A stretch of 64,000 nucleotides of DNA, from positions 3,898,501-3,962,500 of the forward strand of contig NZ_CP012831.1 in the NCBI RefSeq assembly GCF_001307275.1, given 5' to 3'. The notes beneath the pieces are model-generated. The model searched no databases. It was not told the origin of the DNA and saw only the letters and a list, made by a program, of their open reading frames with translations. The DNA comes from Pseudomonas fluorescens (GTDB lineage Bacteria > Pseudomonadota > Gammaproteobacteria > Pseudomonadales > Pseudomonadaceae). This document shows, piece after piece, positions 17,117-26,001 of this stretch. Each line of letters opens with the position of its first letter. Within the stretch, counting starts at the first letter, position 1. A program made the position numbers and the translations under genes.

Positions 17117-17773
17117 TTAGCGCAACCGTTCGGCCAGCCAGGTGCCGATGTCATGAATCTCCTCGGGTAACACTTCGTGGCCCATTGGGTATTCCTGCCA
17201 TGTCACGGTGACACCATGCTGCTTCAAATACTCTTTTGCGGTCCGGCCCATGGGGTTGAGTACCACTTCGTCGTATTGGCCGTGCAGGGCCAGGACCGGA
17301 GTGCGTTGCTGGCTGGCCGACAATTGCAGTTCATCGCTGAACGTCGGTGCATAAGTAGACAGTGCGATCACGCCGCCCAGTGGCCCCTGCCATTTCACGA
17401 AGGCGGTGTGATAGACCACCGCGCCTCCTTGGGAAAAACCGGCGAGGAAAATCCGCGAGGCGTCTATTCCGCTGGCTCGCTGGGTTTCGACCAGGTCGAT
17501 GACCCGTTGCGCCGAGGCTTCGAGTTGTTGTTCGTCAATGGCCCGCGCCGGGCTCAAGGCGCGGATGTCGTACCAACTGGGCATCTCATAGCCGCCGTTG
17601 ATCGTTACTGGCTGGGTTGGCGCCTGGGGTAGAACGAAACGTGTGGTGAGCAGTTTTTGCTGCAGCATTTCGGCCACTGGCAGGAAATCATAACGATCGG
17701 CGCCCAGGCCGTGGAGCCAGATAACGCACGCGTCAACAGTGCCGCTGGGCTCGAGAATCAAGGGGTCGGTCAT
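17117..17773 (-). CDS. Carboxylesterase / acyl-protein thioesterase family hydrolase
   Basis: An alpha/beta hydrolase of 218 aa from the start at 17773 (MTDPLILEP), the same length as P. fluorescens carboxylesterase II. The oxyanion segment VIWLHGLGADRYDF, nucleophile motif GFSQGG, catalytic Asp region LHGQYDEVV and His in MGHEV are all visible. It acts on short-chain esters in the cytosol. It is upstream of rhlB on the same strand, with a 99-nt gap. Confidence 0.92.
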   Translation of the reverse strand: MTDPLILEPSGTVDACVIWLHGLGADRYDFLPVAEMLQQKLLTTRFVLPQAPTQPVTINGGYEMPSWYDIRALSPARAIDEQQLEASAQRVIDLVETQRASGIDASRIFLAGFSQGGAVVYHTAFVKWQGPLGGVIALSTYAPTFSDELQLSASQQRTPVLALHGQYDEVVLNPMGRTAKEYLKQHGVTVTWQEYPMGHEVLPEEIHDIGTWLAERLR

Positions 17774-18245
17774 GGTTGTGCTCCAAATCTGTGCGGGTGC
17801 GCCCAATCAGTGCGTGATTACAGTGCGCTCCCGGTGCCTCAGTTAATTAGATGTCGCAAAGTTGAAAGTTTTTGTCTTGACGTGTTTTACATGGCCCAAG
17901 CGCAGCGGTCTGGTACGGGCTTTGCTATGGGGTTGCTGAGTGATGATTCTTACGCTGCGCGGTAACACTATCAGTTAGACGCGCCGCATGGGATATCAGA
18001 AATCCGGTGATGAATGTTCGCCAGCAGCCGCTACGGGCTTCGCGAACGTGAAGGGCTACAGCCCGTTCGGCCGATTGGTGAGAGATGGGCATGACCACTG
18101 TTTACGGACATCCTCATTATTAGACTCATAGCGAAGGTCCAGACGTCGGTTGACCCTAAAAAAAGCCAACAAGGGTCGGCAATGCCTCAAAAGGGTGCGA
18201 CAGGACTCGAGCTCCGACACAACAAGAGCAAAACTGGAGGTTTGA
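17774..18245. promoter_or_regulatory. Upstream region of aapJ, with a sigma-54 promoter candidate at 17911-17926
   Basis: TGGTACG-GGCT-TTGCT (17911-17926) has the GG-N10-GC spacing of a -24/-12 promoter, with one mismatch to TGGCACG-N4-TTGCW. It lies about 320 nt before aapJ, which would give a long leader. No coding sequence was seen in this gap; a G/C-rich inverted segment lies near 18025-18065. Confidence 0.45.
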
Positions 18246-19277
18246 ATGAAGTTACTGAAATCCACCCTGGCAGTCGTGACTGCAGCAGCAGTACTCGGTG
18301 TCAGCGGGTTCGCTCAGGCGGGTGCAACCCTGGATGCCGTGCAGAAGAAAGGTTTTGTGCAATGTGGTGTGAGTGATGGCTTGCCGGGTTTCTCGGTGCC
18401 TGATTCGACCGGCAAGATCGTCGGTATCGACGCTGACTTCTGCCGTGCCGTTGCCGCTGCGGTATTCGGCGATGCGACCAAGGTCAAGTTCAGCCAGTTG
18501 AACGCCAAGGAGCGCTTCACCGCGCTGCAGTCCGGCGAAATCGACATGCTCTCGCGCAACTCCACCATGACCAGTTCCCGTGACGCGGGCATGGGCCTGA
18601 AATTCCCAGGCTTCATCACCTACTACGATGGCATCGGCTTCCTGGCCAACAACAAGCTGGGCGTCAAGAGCGCCAAGGAACTGGACGGTGCAACCATCTG
18701 CATCCAGGCCGGTACCACCACCGAGCTGAACGTTTCCGACTACTTCCGCGCCAACGGCCTGAAGTACACCCCGATCACCTTCGACACCTCCGATGAAAGC
18801 GCCAAGTCGCTGGAATCCGGTCGTTGCGACGTGCTGACCTCCGACAAGTCCCAACTGTTCGCCCAGCGCAGCAAGCTGGCTTCGCCGAAGGACTACGTGG
18901 TTCTGCCGGAAACCATTTCCAAGGAGCCCCTGGGTCCGGTCGTGCGTAACGGTGACGACGAGTGGCTGGCCATCGTGCGCTGGACTGGCTACGCACTGCT
19001 CAACGCTGAAGAAGCTGGCGTGACCTCGAAGAACGTCGAGGCCGAAGCCAAATCCACCAAGAACCCGGACGTGGCTCGTATGCTCGGCGCTGACGGTGAA
19101 TACGGCAAGGATCTGAAACTGCCGAAAGACTGGGTCGTGCAGATCGTCAAGCAAGTCGGCAACTACGGTGAAATGTTCGAGCGCAACCTCGGCAAGAGCA
19201 CTCCGCTGGAAATCGACCGCGGCCTGAACGCTCTGTGGAACGCTGGCGGCATTCAATACGCACCACCAGTGCGCTGA
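18246..19277 (+). CDS. aapJ: AapJ, general L-amino-acid ABC transporter binding protein
   Basis: A 343-aa periplasmic binding protein with a signal peptide (about 1-25, GFAQAG) and the AapJ-type segments GFVQCGVSDGLPGFS and DMLSRNSTMT. It delivers a broad range of L-amino acids, especially glutamate and aspartate, to the AapQMP membrane complex. Start is supported by TGGAGG about 6 nt upstream. First gene of aapJQMP. Confidence 0.95.
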   Translation: MKLLKSTLAVVTAAAVLGVSGFAQAGATLDAVQKKGFVQCGVSDGLPGFSVPDSTGKIVGIDADFCRAVAAAVFGDATKVKFSQLNAKERFTALQSGEIDMLSRNSTMTSSRDAGMGLKFPGFITYYDGIGFLANNKLGVKSAKELDGATICIQAGTTTELNVSDYFRANGLKYTPITFDTSDESAKSLESGRCDVLTSDKSQLFAQRSKLASPKDYVVLPETISKEPLGPVVRNGDDEWLAIVRWTGYALLNAEEAGVTSKNVEAEAKSTKNPDVARMLGADGEYGKDLKLPKDWVVQIVKQVGNYGEMFERNLGKSTPLEIDRGLNALWNAGGIQYAPPVR

Positions 19278-19342
19278 TGGTTCTATCACCCGGTGGGCCA
19301 ACCACCGGGTGATGTTCTGTTCCATTCTTTGCGGGGCACTTC

Positions 19343-20524
19343 ATGCAAAATTCAATCGGCGCACCTAAGCAGAGGCTTAGCCTCAGCGATCCACGAGTGC
19401 GTGCGTGGGTATTTCAGATCGTCACCATCGTGGCGGTTATTTCGCTGGGCTGGTTTCTGTTCGATAACACGCAGACCAACCTCGCGCACCGGGGCATCAC
19501 TTCCGGTTTCGGCTTCCTGGAACGCAGTGCCGGCTTCGGCATTGCCCAACACCTGATCGACTACACCGAAGCGGACAGCTATGCCCGCGTCTTTGTCATC
19601 GGGTTGCTCAACACGCTGCTGGTGACGTTCATCGGCGTGATCCTGGCGACCATCCTCGGCTTCATCGTCGGCGTGGCGCGGTTGTCGCAGAACTGGATCA
19701 TCGCCAAGCTGGCAACCGTCTATGTGGAGGTTTTCCGCAACATCCCGCCACTGCTGCAAATCCTGTTCTGGTACTTTGCCGTGTTCCTGAGCATGCCGGG
19801 ACCGCGAGCCGCCCATAACTTCGGCGACACCTTCTTTGTCAGCAGCCGCGGCCTGAACATGCCTGCCGCGCTGGTGGCCGAAGGGTTCTGGCCGTTCGTG
19901 ATCAGCATCGTGCTGGCGATTGTCGCCATCGTGCTGATGGCCCGTTGGGCCAACAAGCGTTTCGAAGCGACCGGTGAACCGTTCCATAAATTCTGGGTCG
20001 GCCTGGCGCTGTTCCTGGTGATCCCGGCCTTGAGCGCGCTGCTTTTTGGTGCGCCGGTGCACTGGGAAATGCCGGAGCTCAAGGGTTTCAACTTCGTCGG
20101 TGGTTGGGTTCTGATTCCTGAGCTGCTGGCCTTGACCCTCGCCTTGACCGTATATACCGCGGCGTTCATCGCCGAGATCGTGCGTTCGGGCATCAAGTCG
20201 GTGAGCCATGGCCAGACCGAAGCGGCCCGCTCCCTGGGGCTGCGCAACGGTCCGACCCTGCGCAAGGTGATCATCCCGCAAGCCCTGCGCGTGATCATTC
20301 CACCGTTGACCAGCCAATACCTGAACCTGGCGAAAAACTCCTCCCTGGCCGCCGGTATCGGCTACCCGGAAATGGTGTCGTTGTTTGCCGGCACGGTGTT
20401 GAACCAGACCGGCCAGGCCATCGAGGTGATCGCGATCACCATGAGTGTGTACCTGGCGATCAGTATCAGCATTTCCTTGCTGATGAACTGGTACAACAAG
20501 CGCATTGCGCTGATCGAGCGGTGA
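19343..20524 (+). CDS. aapQ: AapQ, amino-acid ABC transporter permease
   Basis: A 393-aa inner-membrane permease of the HisM group. Multiple hydrophobic helices are present. The EAA loop (HGQTEAARSLGLRNG..LRKVIIPQALRVIIPPL) that contacts the ATPase lies in the last third. It is larger than typical family permeases because of an extra N-terminal and central membrane segment, which is normal for AapQ. It precedes aapM by 10 nt. Confidence 0.95.
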   Translation: MQNSIGAPKQRLSLSDPRVRAWVFQIVTIVAVISLGWFLFDNTQTNLAHRGITSGFGFLERSAGFGIAQHLIDYTEADSYARVFVIGLLNTLLVTFIGVILATILGFIVGVARLSQNWIIAKLATVYVEVFRNIPPLLQILFWYFAVFLSMPGPRAAHNFGDTFFVSSRGLNMPAALVAEGFWPFVISIVLAIVAIVLMARWANKRFEATGEPFHKFWVGLALFLVIPALSALLFGAPVHWEMPELKGFNFVGGWVLIPELLALTLALTVYTAAFIAEIVRSGIKSVSHGQTEAARSLGLRNGPTLRKVIIPQALRVIIPPLTSQYLNLAKNSSLAAGIGYPEMVSLFAGTVLNQTGQAIEVIAITMSVYLAISISISLLMNWYNKRIALIER

Positions 20525-20534
20525 GGAAACGCGC

Positions 20535-21632
20535 ATGACGACTCATACTTTCAAACCTGACATGCCCCCGCCGAGCAGTAGCATCGGCGTGGTGGCGTGG
20601 ATGCGCGCCAACATGTTCTCCAGCTGGCTCAACACGCTGCTGACGTTGTTCGCGTTCTACCTGATCTACCTGATCGTACCGCCGCTGCTGCAATGGGCGA
20701 TCCTCGATGCCAACTGGGTCGGTACCACTCGCGCCGACTGCACGAAGGAGGGCGCCTGCTGGGTGTTCATCCAGCAGCGCTTCGGCCAGTTCATGTACGG
20801 CTACTACCCGGCGGACCTGCGCTGGCGCGTAGACCTGACCGTGTGGGCGGCAGTGCTCGGCGTGGCGCCGCTGTTCATCTCGCGCTTCCCGCGCAAGGCG
20901 ATCTACGGCCTGAGCTTCCTGGTACTGTACCCGATCATTGCCTGGTGCCTGCTGCACGGTGGCGTTTTCGGTCTGGATGCCGTGGCGACCAGTCAGTGGG
21001 GCGGCCTGATGCTGACGTTGGTGATCGCCACCGTCGGTATCGTCGGCGCACTGCCGCTGGGCATCGTCCTGGCCCTGGGCCGGCGTTCGAACATGCCGGC
21101 GATCCGTGTGGTCTGCGTGACCTTCATCGAGTTCTGGCGCGGTGTGCCGTTGATCACGGTGCTGTTCATGTCGTCGGTGATGCTGCCGCTGTTCCTGCCC
21201 GAAGGCATGAACTTCGACAAGCTGCTGCGAGCACTGATCGGGGTGATCCTGTTCCAGTCGGCCTACGTGGCCGAAGTGGTGCGCGGCGGCCTGCAAGCCA
21301 TTCCCAAGGGCCAGTACGAAGCGGCCGCGGCGATGGGCCTGGGGTACTGGCGCAGCATGGGCCTGGTGATTCTGCCGCAAGCCCTGAAGCTGGTGATCCC
21401 GGGTATCGTCAACACCTTCATTGCGTTGTTCAAGGACACGAGCCTGGTGATCATCATCGGCCTGTTCGACCTGCTCAACAGCGTGAAACAAGCTGCCGCC
21501 GACCCGAAATGGCTGGGCATGGCCACTGAAGGCTATGTGTTCGCCGCCCTGGTGTTCTGGATTTTCTGTTTTGGTATGTCCCGCTATTCCATGCATTTGG
21601 AACGCAAGCTGGACACTGGCCACAAGCGTTAG
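20535..21632 (+). CDS. aapM: AapM, amino-acid ABC transporter permease
   Basis: A 365-aa partner permease of AapQ. Membrane helices are followed by the EAA loop PKGQYEAAAAMGLGYWRSM. An insertion containing two cysteines (ADCTKEGACW, near residue 67) falls in a predicted periplasmic loop and may form a disulfide. Starts 10 nt after aapQ and ends 11 nt before aapP. Confidence 0.95.
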   Translation: MTTHTFKPDMPPPSSSIGVVAWMRANMFSSWLNTLLTLFAFYLIYLIVPPLLQWAILDANWVGTTRADCTKEGACWVFIQQRFGQFMYGYYPADLRWRVDLTVWAAVLGVAPLFISRFPRKAIYGLSFLVLYPIIAWCLLHGGVFGLDAVATSQWGGLMLTLVIATVGIVGALPLGIVLALGRRSNMPAIRVVCVTFIEFWRGVPLITVLFMSSVMLPLFLPEGMNFDKLLRALIGVILFQSAYVAEVVRGGLQAIPKGQYEAAAAMGLGYWRSMGLVILPQALKLVIPGIVNTFIALFKDTSLVIIIGLFDLLNSVKQAAADPKWLGMATEGYVFAALVFWIFCFGMSRYSMHLERKLDTGHKR

Positions 21633-21643
21633 GAGCGTAGTTT

Positions 21644-22408
21644 ATGAGTGAAGCGATCAAACAGCCTGTGAGCCCTGAAGGCATTATTCAGATGCAGGGC
21701 GTCAACAAGTGGTACGGCCAGTTCCACGTGTTGAAAGACATCAACCTGAACGTCAAGCAGGGCGAGCGTATCGTGCTGTGCGGCCCGTCGGGCTCCGGTA
21801 AGTCCACCACCATCCGCTGCCTCAACCGCCTGGAAGAGCACCAGCAGGGTCGCATTGTGGTCGACGGCGTGGAACTGACCAACGACCTCAAGCAGATCGA
21901 AGCGATCCGCCGTGAAGTCGGCATGGTGTTCCAGCACTTCAACCTGTTCCCGCACCTGACCATCCTGCAGAACTGCACCCTGGCGCCGATGTGGGTACGC
22001 AAGATGCCCAAGCGCAAGGCCGAGGAAATCGCCATGCATTACCTGGAGCGCGTGCGCATTCCAGAGCAGGCGAACAAGTATCCGGGCCAGCTCTCCGGCG
22101 GTCAGCAACAGCGTGTGGCTATCGCCCGTGCCCTGTGCATGAAACCGAAAATCATGCTGTTCGACGAGCCGACCTCGGCCCTCGACCCGGAAATGGTGAA
22201 AGAGGTGCTGGACACCATGATCGGCCTGGCCGAAGACGGCATGACCATGCTCTGCGTGACCCACGAAATGGGCTTCGCCCGCACCGTGGCCAACCGCGTG
22301 ATCTTCATGGACAAGGGTGAAATCGTCGAACAGGCCGCGCCGAACGACTTCTTCGACAACCCGCAGAACGACCGCACCAAGCTGTTCCTGAGCCAGATTC
22401 TGCATTGA
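21644..22408 (+). CDS. aapP: AapP, amino-acid ABC transporter ATP-binding protein
   Basis: The 254-aa ATPase of the Aap importer, acting at the cytosolic face. Walker A GPSGSGKST, signature LSGGQQQR, Walker B IMLFDEPTSALD and the switch histidine VTHEM are intact. An upstream AGGAG site supports the ATG. Last gene of the operon, followed by a strong terminator. Confidence 0.97.
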   Translation: MSEAIKQPVSPEGIIQMQGVNKWYGQFHVLKDINLNVKQGERIVLCGPSGSGKSTTIRCLNRLEEHQQGRIVVDGVELTNDLKQIEAIRREVGMVFQHFNLFPHLTILQNCTLAPMWVRKMPKRKAEEIAMHYLERVRIPEQANKYPGQLSGGQQQRVAIARALCMKPKIMLFDEPTSALDPEMVKEVLDTMIGLAEDGMTMLCVTHEMGFARTVANRVIFMDKGEIVEQAAPNDFFDNPQNDRTKLFLSQILH

Positions 22409-22425
22409 TCCAGTCTTAGGCAGTG

Positions 22426-22458
22426 AAATAAACCCGGACGTGTTCCGGGTTTATTTTT
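22426..22458 (+). terminator. Terminator of aapJQMP
   Basis: AAATAAACCCGGA, loop CGTG, TCCGGGTTTATTTTT. A/T tracts on both sides make it suitable for the convergent mqsA as well. Confidence 0.92.
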
Positions 22459-22470
22459 GTGCATCGGTGC

Positions 22471-22953
22471 TCAGGAAACCGTGAGGGTCTCGTGTTCCTT
22501 GTGCACCGTCGTTTTGAATTGCCGCAAGTCTGCGTCTTCAGCGAAGGCATGGACATCGGCAAGCAAATGCGGATAGCGATCAAGCAGGCGCATCAGCAAG
22601 ATCAACGCCTTGGGTGGCACTACCTCGCCGCGCTCGTAGCGGGAAAACGCATTGTGTCCACCGCCCGATAGCAGCAGTACCGCTTCCTTTTGCGATAGAT
22701 GCAGTTTGCGCCGGACACGTTTGATCTCTTCGCCGATCATTCGCCTGGCCGCGTTGACCAGCTCATCACCTGCGTGGTCGTAGCGATCCGAGCAGCTTGA
22801 ATCGAGCTCGACTTCGCCGCACATCTGACATTCCCAGCCAGACAAGTCATCGACCCGGCGTTCCAGTCCCTTGACGCTCATGGTTTCGCCGCGACCTTCG
22901 AAATGCAACATGCCTTCCGGGGCACCACAGCTGAAGCATTGCTGGTGTTTCAT
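22471..22953 (-). CDS. mqsA: MqsA-type antitoxin and autorepressor
   Basis: A 160-aa antitoxin. The N-terminal zinc domain has two C-x2-C pairs (C6/C9 and C42/C45), and the C-terminal half an Xre-type helix-turn-helix (LSQKEAVLLLSGG...SRYERGEVVPP). E. coli MqsA is 131 aa; the extra length here is a C-terminal tail of about 25 residues. It neutralises MqsR and represses the operon. The start overlaps the mqsR stop by 4 nt. Confidence 0.9.
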   Translation of the reverse strand: MKHQQCFSCGAPEGMLHFEGRGETMSVKGLERRVDDLSGWECQMCGEVELDSSCSDRYDHAGDELVNAARRMIGEEIKRVRRKLHLSQKEAVLLLSGGGHNAFSRYERGEVVPPKALILLMRLLDRYPHLLADVHAFAEDADLRQFKTTVHKEHETLTVS

Positions 22954-23261
22954 GAGTTTTTCTCCTTGAAGGAAATGACCGGTGGGCCTCCGCTGGGGCG
23001 GTACGTCACCTTCAGGTAAATCTGCAGACCGTGTGAATTGGCGTGGTAGACGTCATGCCAGACTCGATGATCGTCATAGGTGGTCATCGATTTGTAGAAC
23101 TGTTTTCGCTCAAGCCCATGGATGACCTGCTGCATGTCCGAGACGTTTAAACCGAGCGTCCGAGCAGTGTTCTTCGCAGTGCTGGTGAAAGCTTTCCCTT
23201 TAAGCCGCCTGACATCTGCCTGTATCGCCGCCAAGGCGTAGTGGGGTGTGTTCTTTTCCAT
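22950..23261 (-). CDS. mqsR: MqsR-type mRNA interferase toxin
   Basis: A 103-aa RelE-fold ribonuclease. E. coli MqsR (98 aa) cleaves mRNA at GCU. The conserved stretch FYKSMTTYDDHRVWHDVY and the C-terminal SFKEK are visible, so the active site seems intact. Toxin before antitoxin, with a 4-nt overlap, is the normal mqsRA order. A perfect operator palindrome lies just upstream. Confidence 0.92.
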   Translation of the reverse strand: MEKNTPHYALAAIQADVRRLKGKAFTSTAKNTARTLGLNVSDMQQVIHGLERKQFYKSMTTYDDHRVWHDVYHANSHGLQIYLKVTYRPSGGPPVISFKEKNS

Positions 23262-23282
23262 AGAACGGCGTGCCTTGTCCTT

Positions 23283-23307
23283 AAAATTACCCTCAAAGGG
23301 TAATTTT
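23283..23307 (-). promoter_or_regulatory. MqsA operator candidate
   Basis: AAAATTACCCT-CAA-AGGGTAATTTT, perfect 11-bp arms, 22 nt before mqsR. It matches the layout of the E. coli MqsA site AACCT-N3-AGGTT with one substitution per half (ACCCT..AGGGT). Confidence 0.75.
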
Positions 23308-23392
23308 GACTAATCGAAAATATCGTTTCTTTACCTCCCGTTGACCCTAGGCGGTTGCCGTCCTACGCGAAGCTGACTAACATGTCAGAAAA

Positions 23393-23413
23393 TTCATCCT
23401 ATGATTGGATGAA
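23393..23413 (+). promoter_or_regulatory. Inverted repeat before the GntR regulator gene
   Basis: TTCATCC-TATGATT-GGATGAA, perfect 7-bp arms with a 7-bp centre, ending 12 nt before the start at 23426. Likely an autoregulatory operator. Confidence 0.5.
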
Positions 23414-23425
23414 AGGGTGAGCTCC

Positions 23426-24085
23426 ATGTCAGACATTTCTCCATTAATTAAGCGGTCCTTGGTCGATCAAGCCCTGGACCAACTGCGCCAGCGCATCAGT
23501 GATGGCGTGTGGGTCGTGGGCCAGCGTTTGCCCACCGAGCCCGAGTTGGTGGCCGAGCTGGGTATCAGCCGCAATACCGTGCGCGAAGCCATGCGCGTGC
23601 TGGCGTTTTCCGGGCTGATCGAGATCCGCCAGGGCGACGGCAGTTATGTACGGGCGACGGTGGACCCGCTCGATACCCTCAAGGTGCTGTCGCGCTGTTC
23701 GCTGGACCAGGCCCGGGAAACCCGGCATATCCTCGAAGTCGAGGCCATTGGCCTGGCCGCGCTGCGGCGCACCGAGGAAGACTTGCTGGCCTTGCGCAAG
23801 GCGCTCCAGGCCAGTGGCGAGCATTACCACGGCGACCTGGAGCATTACATCACCTGCGACCTGGTGTTCCACCGCCTGCTGGTGGATGCCGCGCACAATC
23901 CAACGCTCAGCGAGCTTTATCGTTACTTTTCCAGCGTGATCGGCGCGCAGTTGCGCCACAGCCTCAATATCGTGCCGCGCCATCAGCATGTGTTCGACCT
24001 GCACGTCGACATTCTCGAAGCGGTCGAACGCCAAGACGCGGAGCAGGCCAAGGCCCTGTGCCGGCAGTTGATCAATGAACCCTGA
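23426..24085 (+). CDS. GntR-family (FadR group) transcriptional regulator
   Basis: A 219-aa repressor-type protein. The N-terminal winged helix has LPTEPELVAELGISRNTVREAMRVLAFSGLIEIRQGDGSYV. The C-terminal FCD ligand domain carries metal-binding acidic and histidine positions (D..FHRLLVDAAHNP; H..HVDILEAVERQD). It overlaps the MFS gene by 11 nt and so probably controls it, in response to an unknown small carboxylate or amine. The GntR-CynX pairing is common in pseudomonads. Confidence 0.88.
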   Translation: MSDISPLIKRSLVDQALDQLRQRISDGVWVVGQRLPTEPELVAELGISRNTVREAMRVLAFSGLIEIRQGDGSYVRATVDPLDTLKVLSRCSLDQARETRHILEVEAIGLAALRRTEEDLLALRKALQASGEHYHGDLEHYITCDLVFHRLLVDAAHNPTLSELYRYFSSVIGAQLRHSLNIVPRHQHVFDLHVDILEAVERQDAEQAKALCRQLINEP

Positions 24086-25403
24086 ACCCGAGCTTTCCAT
24101 GTCCCGCGATCTGCTTGACCCTGCCACCTCGACGGCGTGCAAACGTGCCGCCGAACTCGAAGAACTGTTGATCGATGCCGAGGCTGACGATGAACAGGCC
24201 CAGCAACGCCATCCTCTGGTGCGCCGGCCCTGGCTGTTGCTGCTCGGGCTGATCCTGGTGGCGCTGAACTTGCGCCCGGCGTTGTCGAGCATGGCGCCGC
24301 TGCTCAGCGAAGTGTCAAGAAGCCTTGGCCTGTCGGCTGCCCAGGCCGGTTTGCTGACTACGTTGCCAGTGCTTTGCCTGGGCCTGTTCGCGCCGCTGGC
24401 GCCGGTGCTGGCGCGGCGCTTCGGGGCCGAGCGTGTGGTGCTGGGGATCTTGCTGACACTGGCGGGCGGGATTGTCCTGCGCAGTGCGTTCGGTCAGGTT
24501 GGGCTGTTCGCCGGCAGTATCCTGGCCGGTGCGAGCATCGGTGTGATCGGCGTGCTGCTGCCGGGCATCGTCAAGCGCGACTTCGCCAAGCAGGCCGGCG
24601 CCATGACCGGTGTCTACACCATGGCGCTGTGCCTGGGCGCGGCGCTGGCGGCCGGGGCGACAGTGCCGTTGAGCGAACACCTTGGCCACAACTGGGCCTT
24701 GGGCCTGGGGTTCTGGGTGGTCCCGGCGCTGTTGGCCGCGGTGTTCTGGTTGCCGCAAGTGGGCGAGAAACACGGCGCCCATCAGGTGGCGTACCGGGTC
24801 CGCGGCTTGCTGCGTGATCCCCTGGCCTGGCAAGTGACCTTGTACATGGGGCTGCAATCGTCCCTGGCCTATATCGTCTTTGGCTGGCTGCCCTCGATCC
24901 TGATTGGACGTGGCCTGACCCCGACCCAGGCCGGGCTCGTGCTGTCCGGCTCGGTCATCGTGCAATTGATCAGTTCCCTCGCGGCGCCCTGGCTGGCAAC
25001 GCGTGGCAAGGACCAGCGCCTGGCCATTGTGATCGTCATGCTCATGACCCTGGGTGGGCTGTTCGGTTGCCTCTACGCTCCTATCGATGGCTTGTGGGGC
25101 TGGGCGATATTGCTGGGCCTGGGGCAGGGCGCGACGTTCAGCCTGGCGCTCACGCTGATCGTGTTGCGTTCGCGGGATGCCCATGTGGCCGCCAACCTGT
25201 CCAGCATGGCCCAGGGCTTCGGCTATACGCTGGCGTCGCTGGGGCCCTTCGCCGTGGGGGTGGTCCATGACTTGACCGGGGGCTGGAATGCCCTCGGCTG
25301 GATCTTCGGCCTGGTTGGCCTGGGGGCGATCATCGCGGGCATCGGCGCAGGCCGGGCGCTGTACGTCGGGGTCGAAAGCGAAAGAGTCACCGACCTTCGT
25401 TGA
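24075..25403 (+). CDS. CynX/NimT-family MFS transporter
   Basis: A 442-aa major-facilitator protein with 12 predicted helices. The motif ALNLRPALSSMAPLLSEV at the first helix is characteristic of the CynX/NimT group, which exports or imports cyanate, nitroimidazoles or other small organics; the substrate here is unknown. A hydrophilic N-terminal tail of about 48 residues is unusual. The start could also be 24099 (MSRDLLD). Translationally coupled to the GntR gene. Confidence 0.87.
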   Translation: MNPEPELSMSRDLLDPATSTACKRAAELEELLIDAEADDEQAQQRHPLVRRPWLLLLGLILVALNLRPALSSMAPLLSEVSRSLGLSAAQAGLLTTLPVLCLGLFAPLAPVLARRFGAERVVLGILLTLAGGIVLRSAFGQVGLFAGSILAGASIGVIGVLLPGIVKRDFAKQAGAMTGVYTMALCLGAALAAGATVPLSEHLGHNWALGLGFWVVPALLAAVFWLPQVGEKHGAHQVAYRVRGLLRDPLAWQVTLYMGLQSSLAYIVFGWLPSILIGRGLTPTQAGLVLSGSVIVQLISSLAAPWLATRGKDQRLAIVIVMLMTLGGLFGCLYAPIDGLWGWAILLGLGQGATFSLALTLIVLRSRDAHVAANLSSMAQGFGYTLASLGPFAVGVVHDLTGGWNALGWIFGLVGLGAIIAGIGAGRALYVGVESERVTDLR

Positions 25404-25490
25404 TATCATTTTCATGGCGAATGACGATAGTTTTCCCCGCGTTGGCAGATTATCGTGCAGGCCTACTGAAACGTTTTTCGGAGCCGGTCC

Positions 25491-25961
25491 ATGAGTGATG
25501 CCCACAACGCCTTGATCACCCGTTTTTATCAGGCCTTCCAGCGCCTGGACGCCGACGCCATGAGCGCCTGCTACACCGACGACGTGCTGTTCAGCGATCC
25601 GGCGTTTGGCGAGCTGCGTGGGCGCGATGCCGGCGACATGTGGCGCATGTTGACGACCCGGGCCAAGGACTTTTCCCTGACCTTCGATAACGTGCGCAGC
25701 GACGAGCGTACCGGCGGTGCTCACTGGGTGGCGACGTACCTGTTCAGCCAGACCGGCAACATCGTGATCAACGACATCCAGGCGCGCTTCGTGTTTCGCG
25801 ATGGCAAGATCTGCGAGCACCATGACAGCTTCGATCTGTGGCGCTGGTCCCGCCAGGCGTTGGGCACCAAGGGCCTGCTGCTGGGGTGGACGCCGCTGGT
25901 GCGCAACGCCGTCAGGGCCCAGGCGCTGAAGGGGTTGCGGGCGTTCCAGGGCAGTCGCTGA
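25491..25961 (+). CDS. NTF2-like (SnoaL-like) domain protein
   Basis: A 156-aa cone-shaped NTF2-fold protein. The pattern LITRFYQAFQRLDADAMSACY..DV.F.DPAFGEL..R..G..MW is typical of SnoaL-like ketosteroid-isomerase relatives. No catalytic role can be given. The start has GGAG about 14 nt upstream, or GG closer in. A stand-alone gene. Confidence 0.8.
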   Translation: MSDAHNALITRFYQAFQRLDADAMSACYTDDVLFSDPAFGELRGRDAGDMWRMLTTRAKDFSLTFDNVRSDERTGGAHWVATYLFSQTGNIVINDIQARFVFRDGKICEHHDSFDLWRWSRQALGTKGLLLGWTPLVRNAVRAQALKGLRAFQGSR

Positions 25962-26001
25962 TAAGATTGCGGCTTGTCTTTGCCCACCTGTTGACCATCT
26001 T

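Noticed and set aside
22471..23261. Novel phage-defence pair
   Set aside because: The proteins match MqsR and MqsA clearly; no other defence genes lie nearby.
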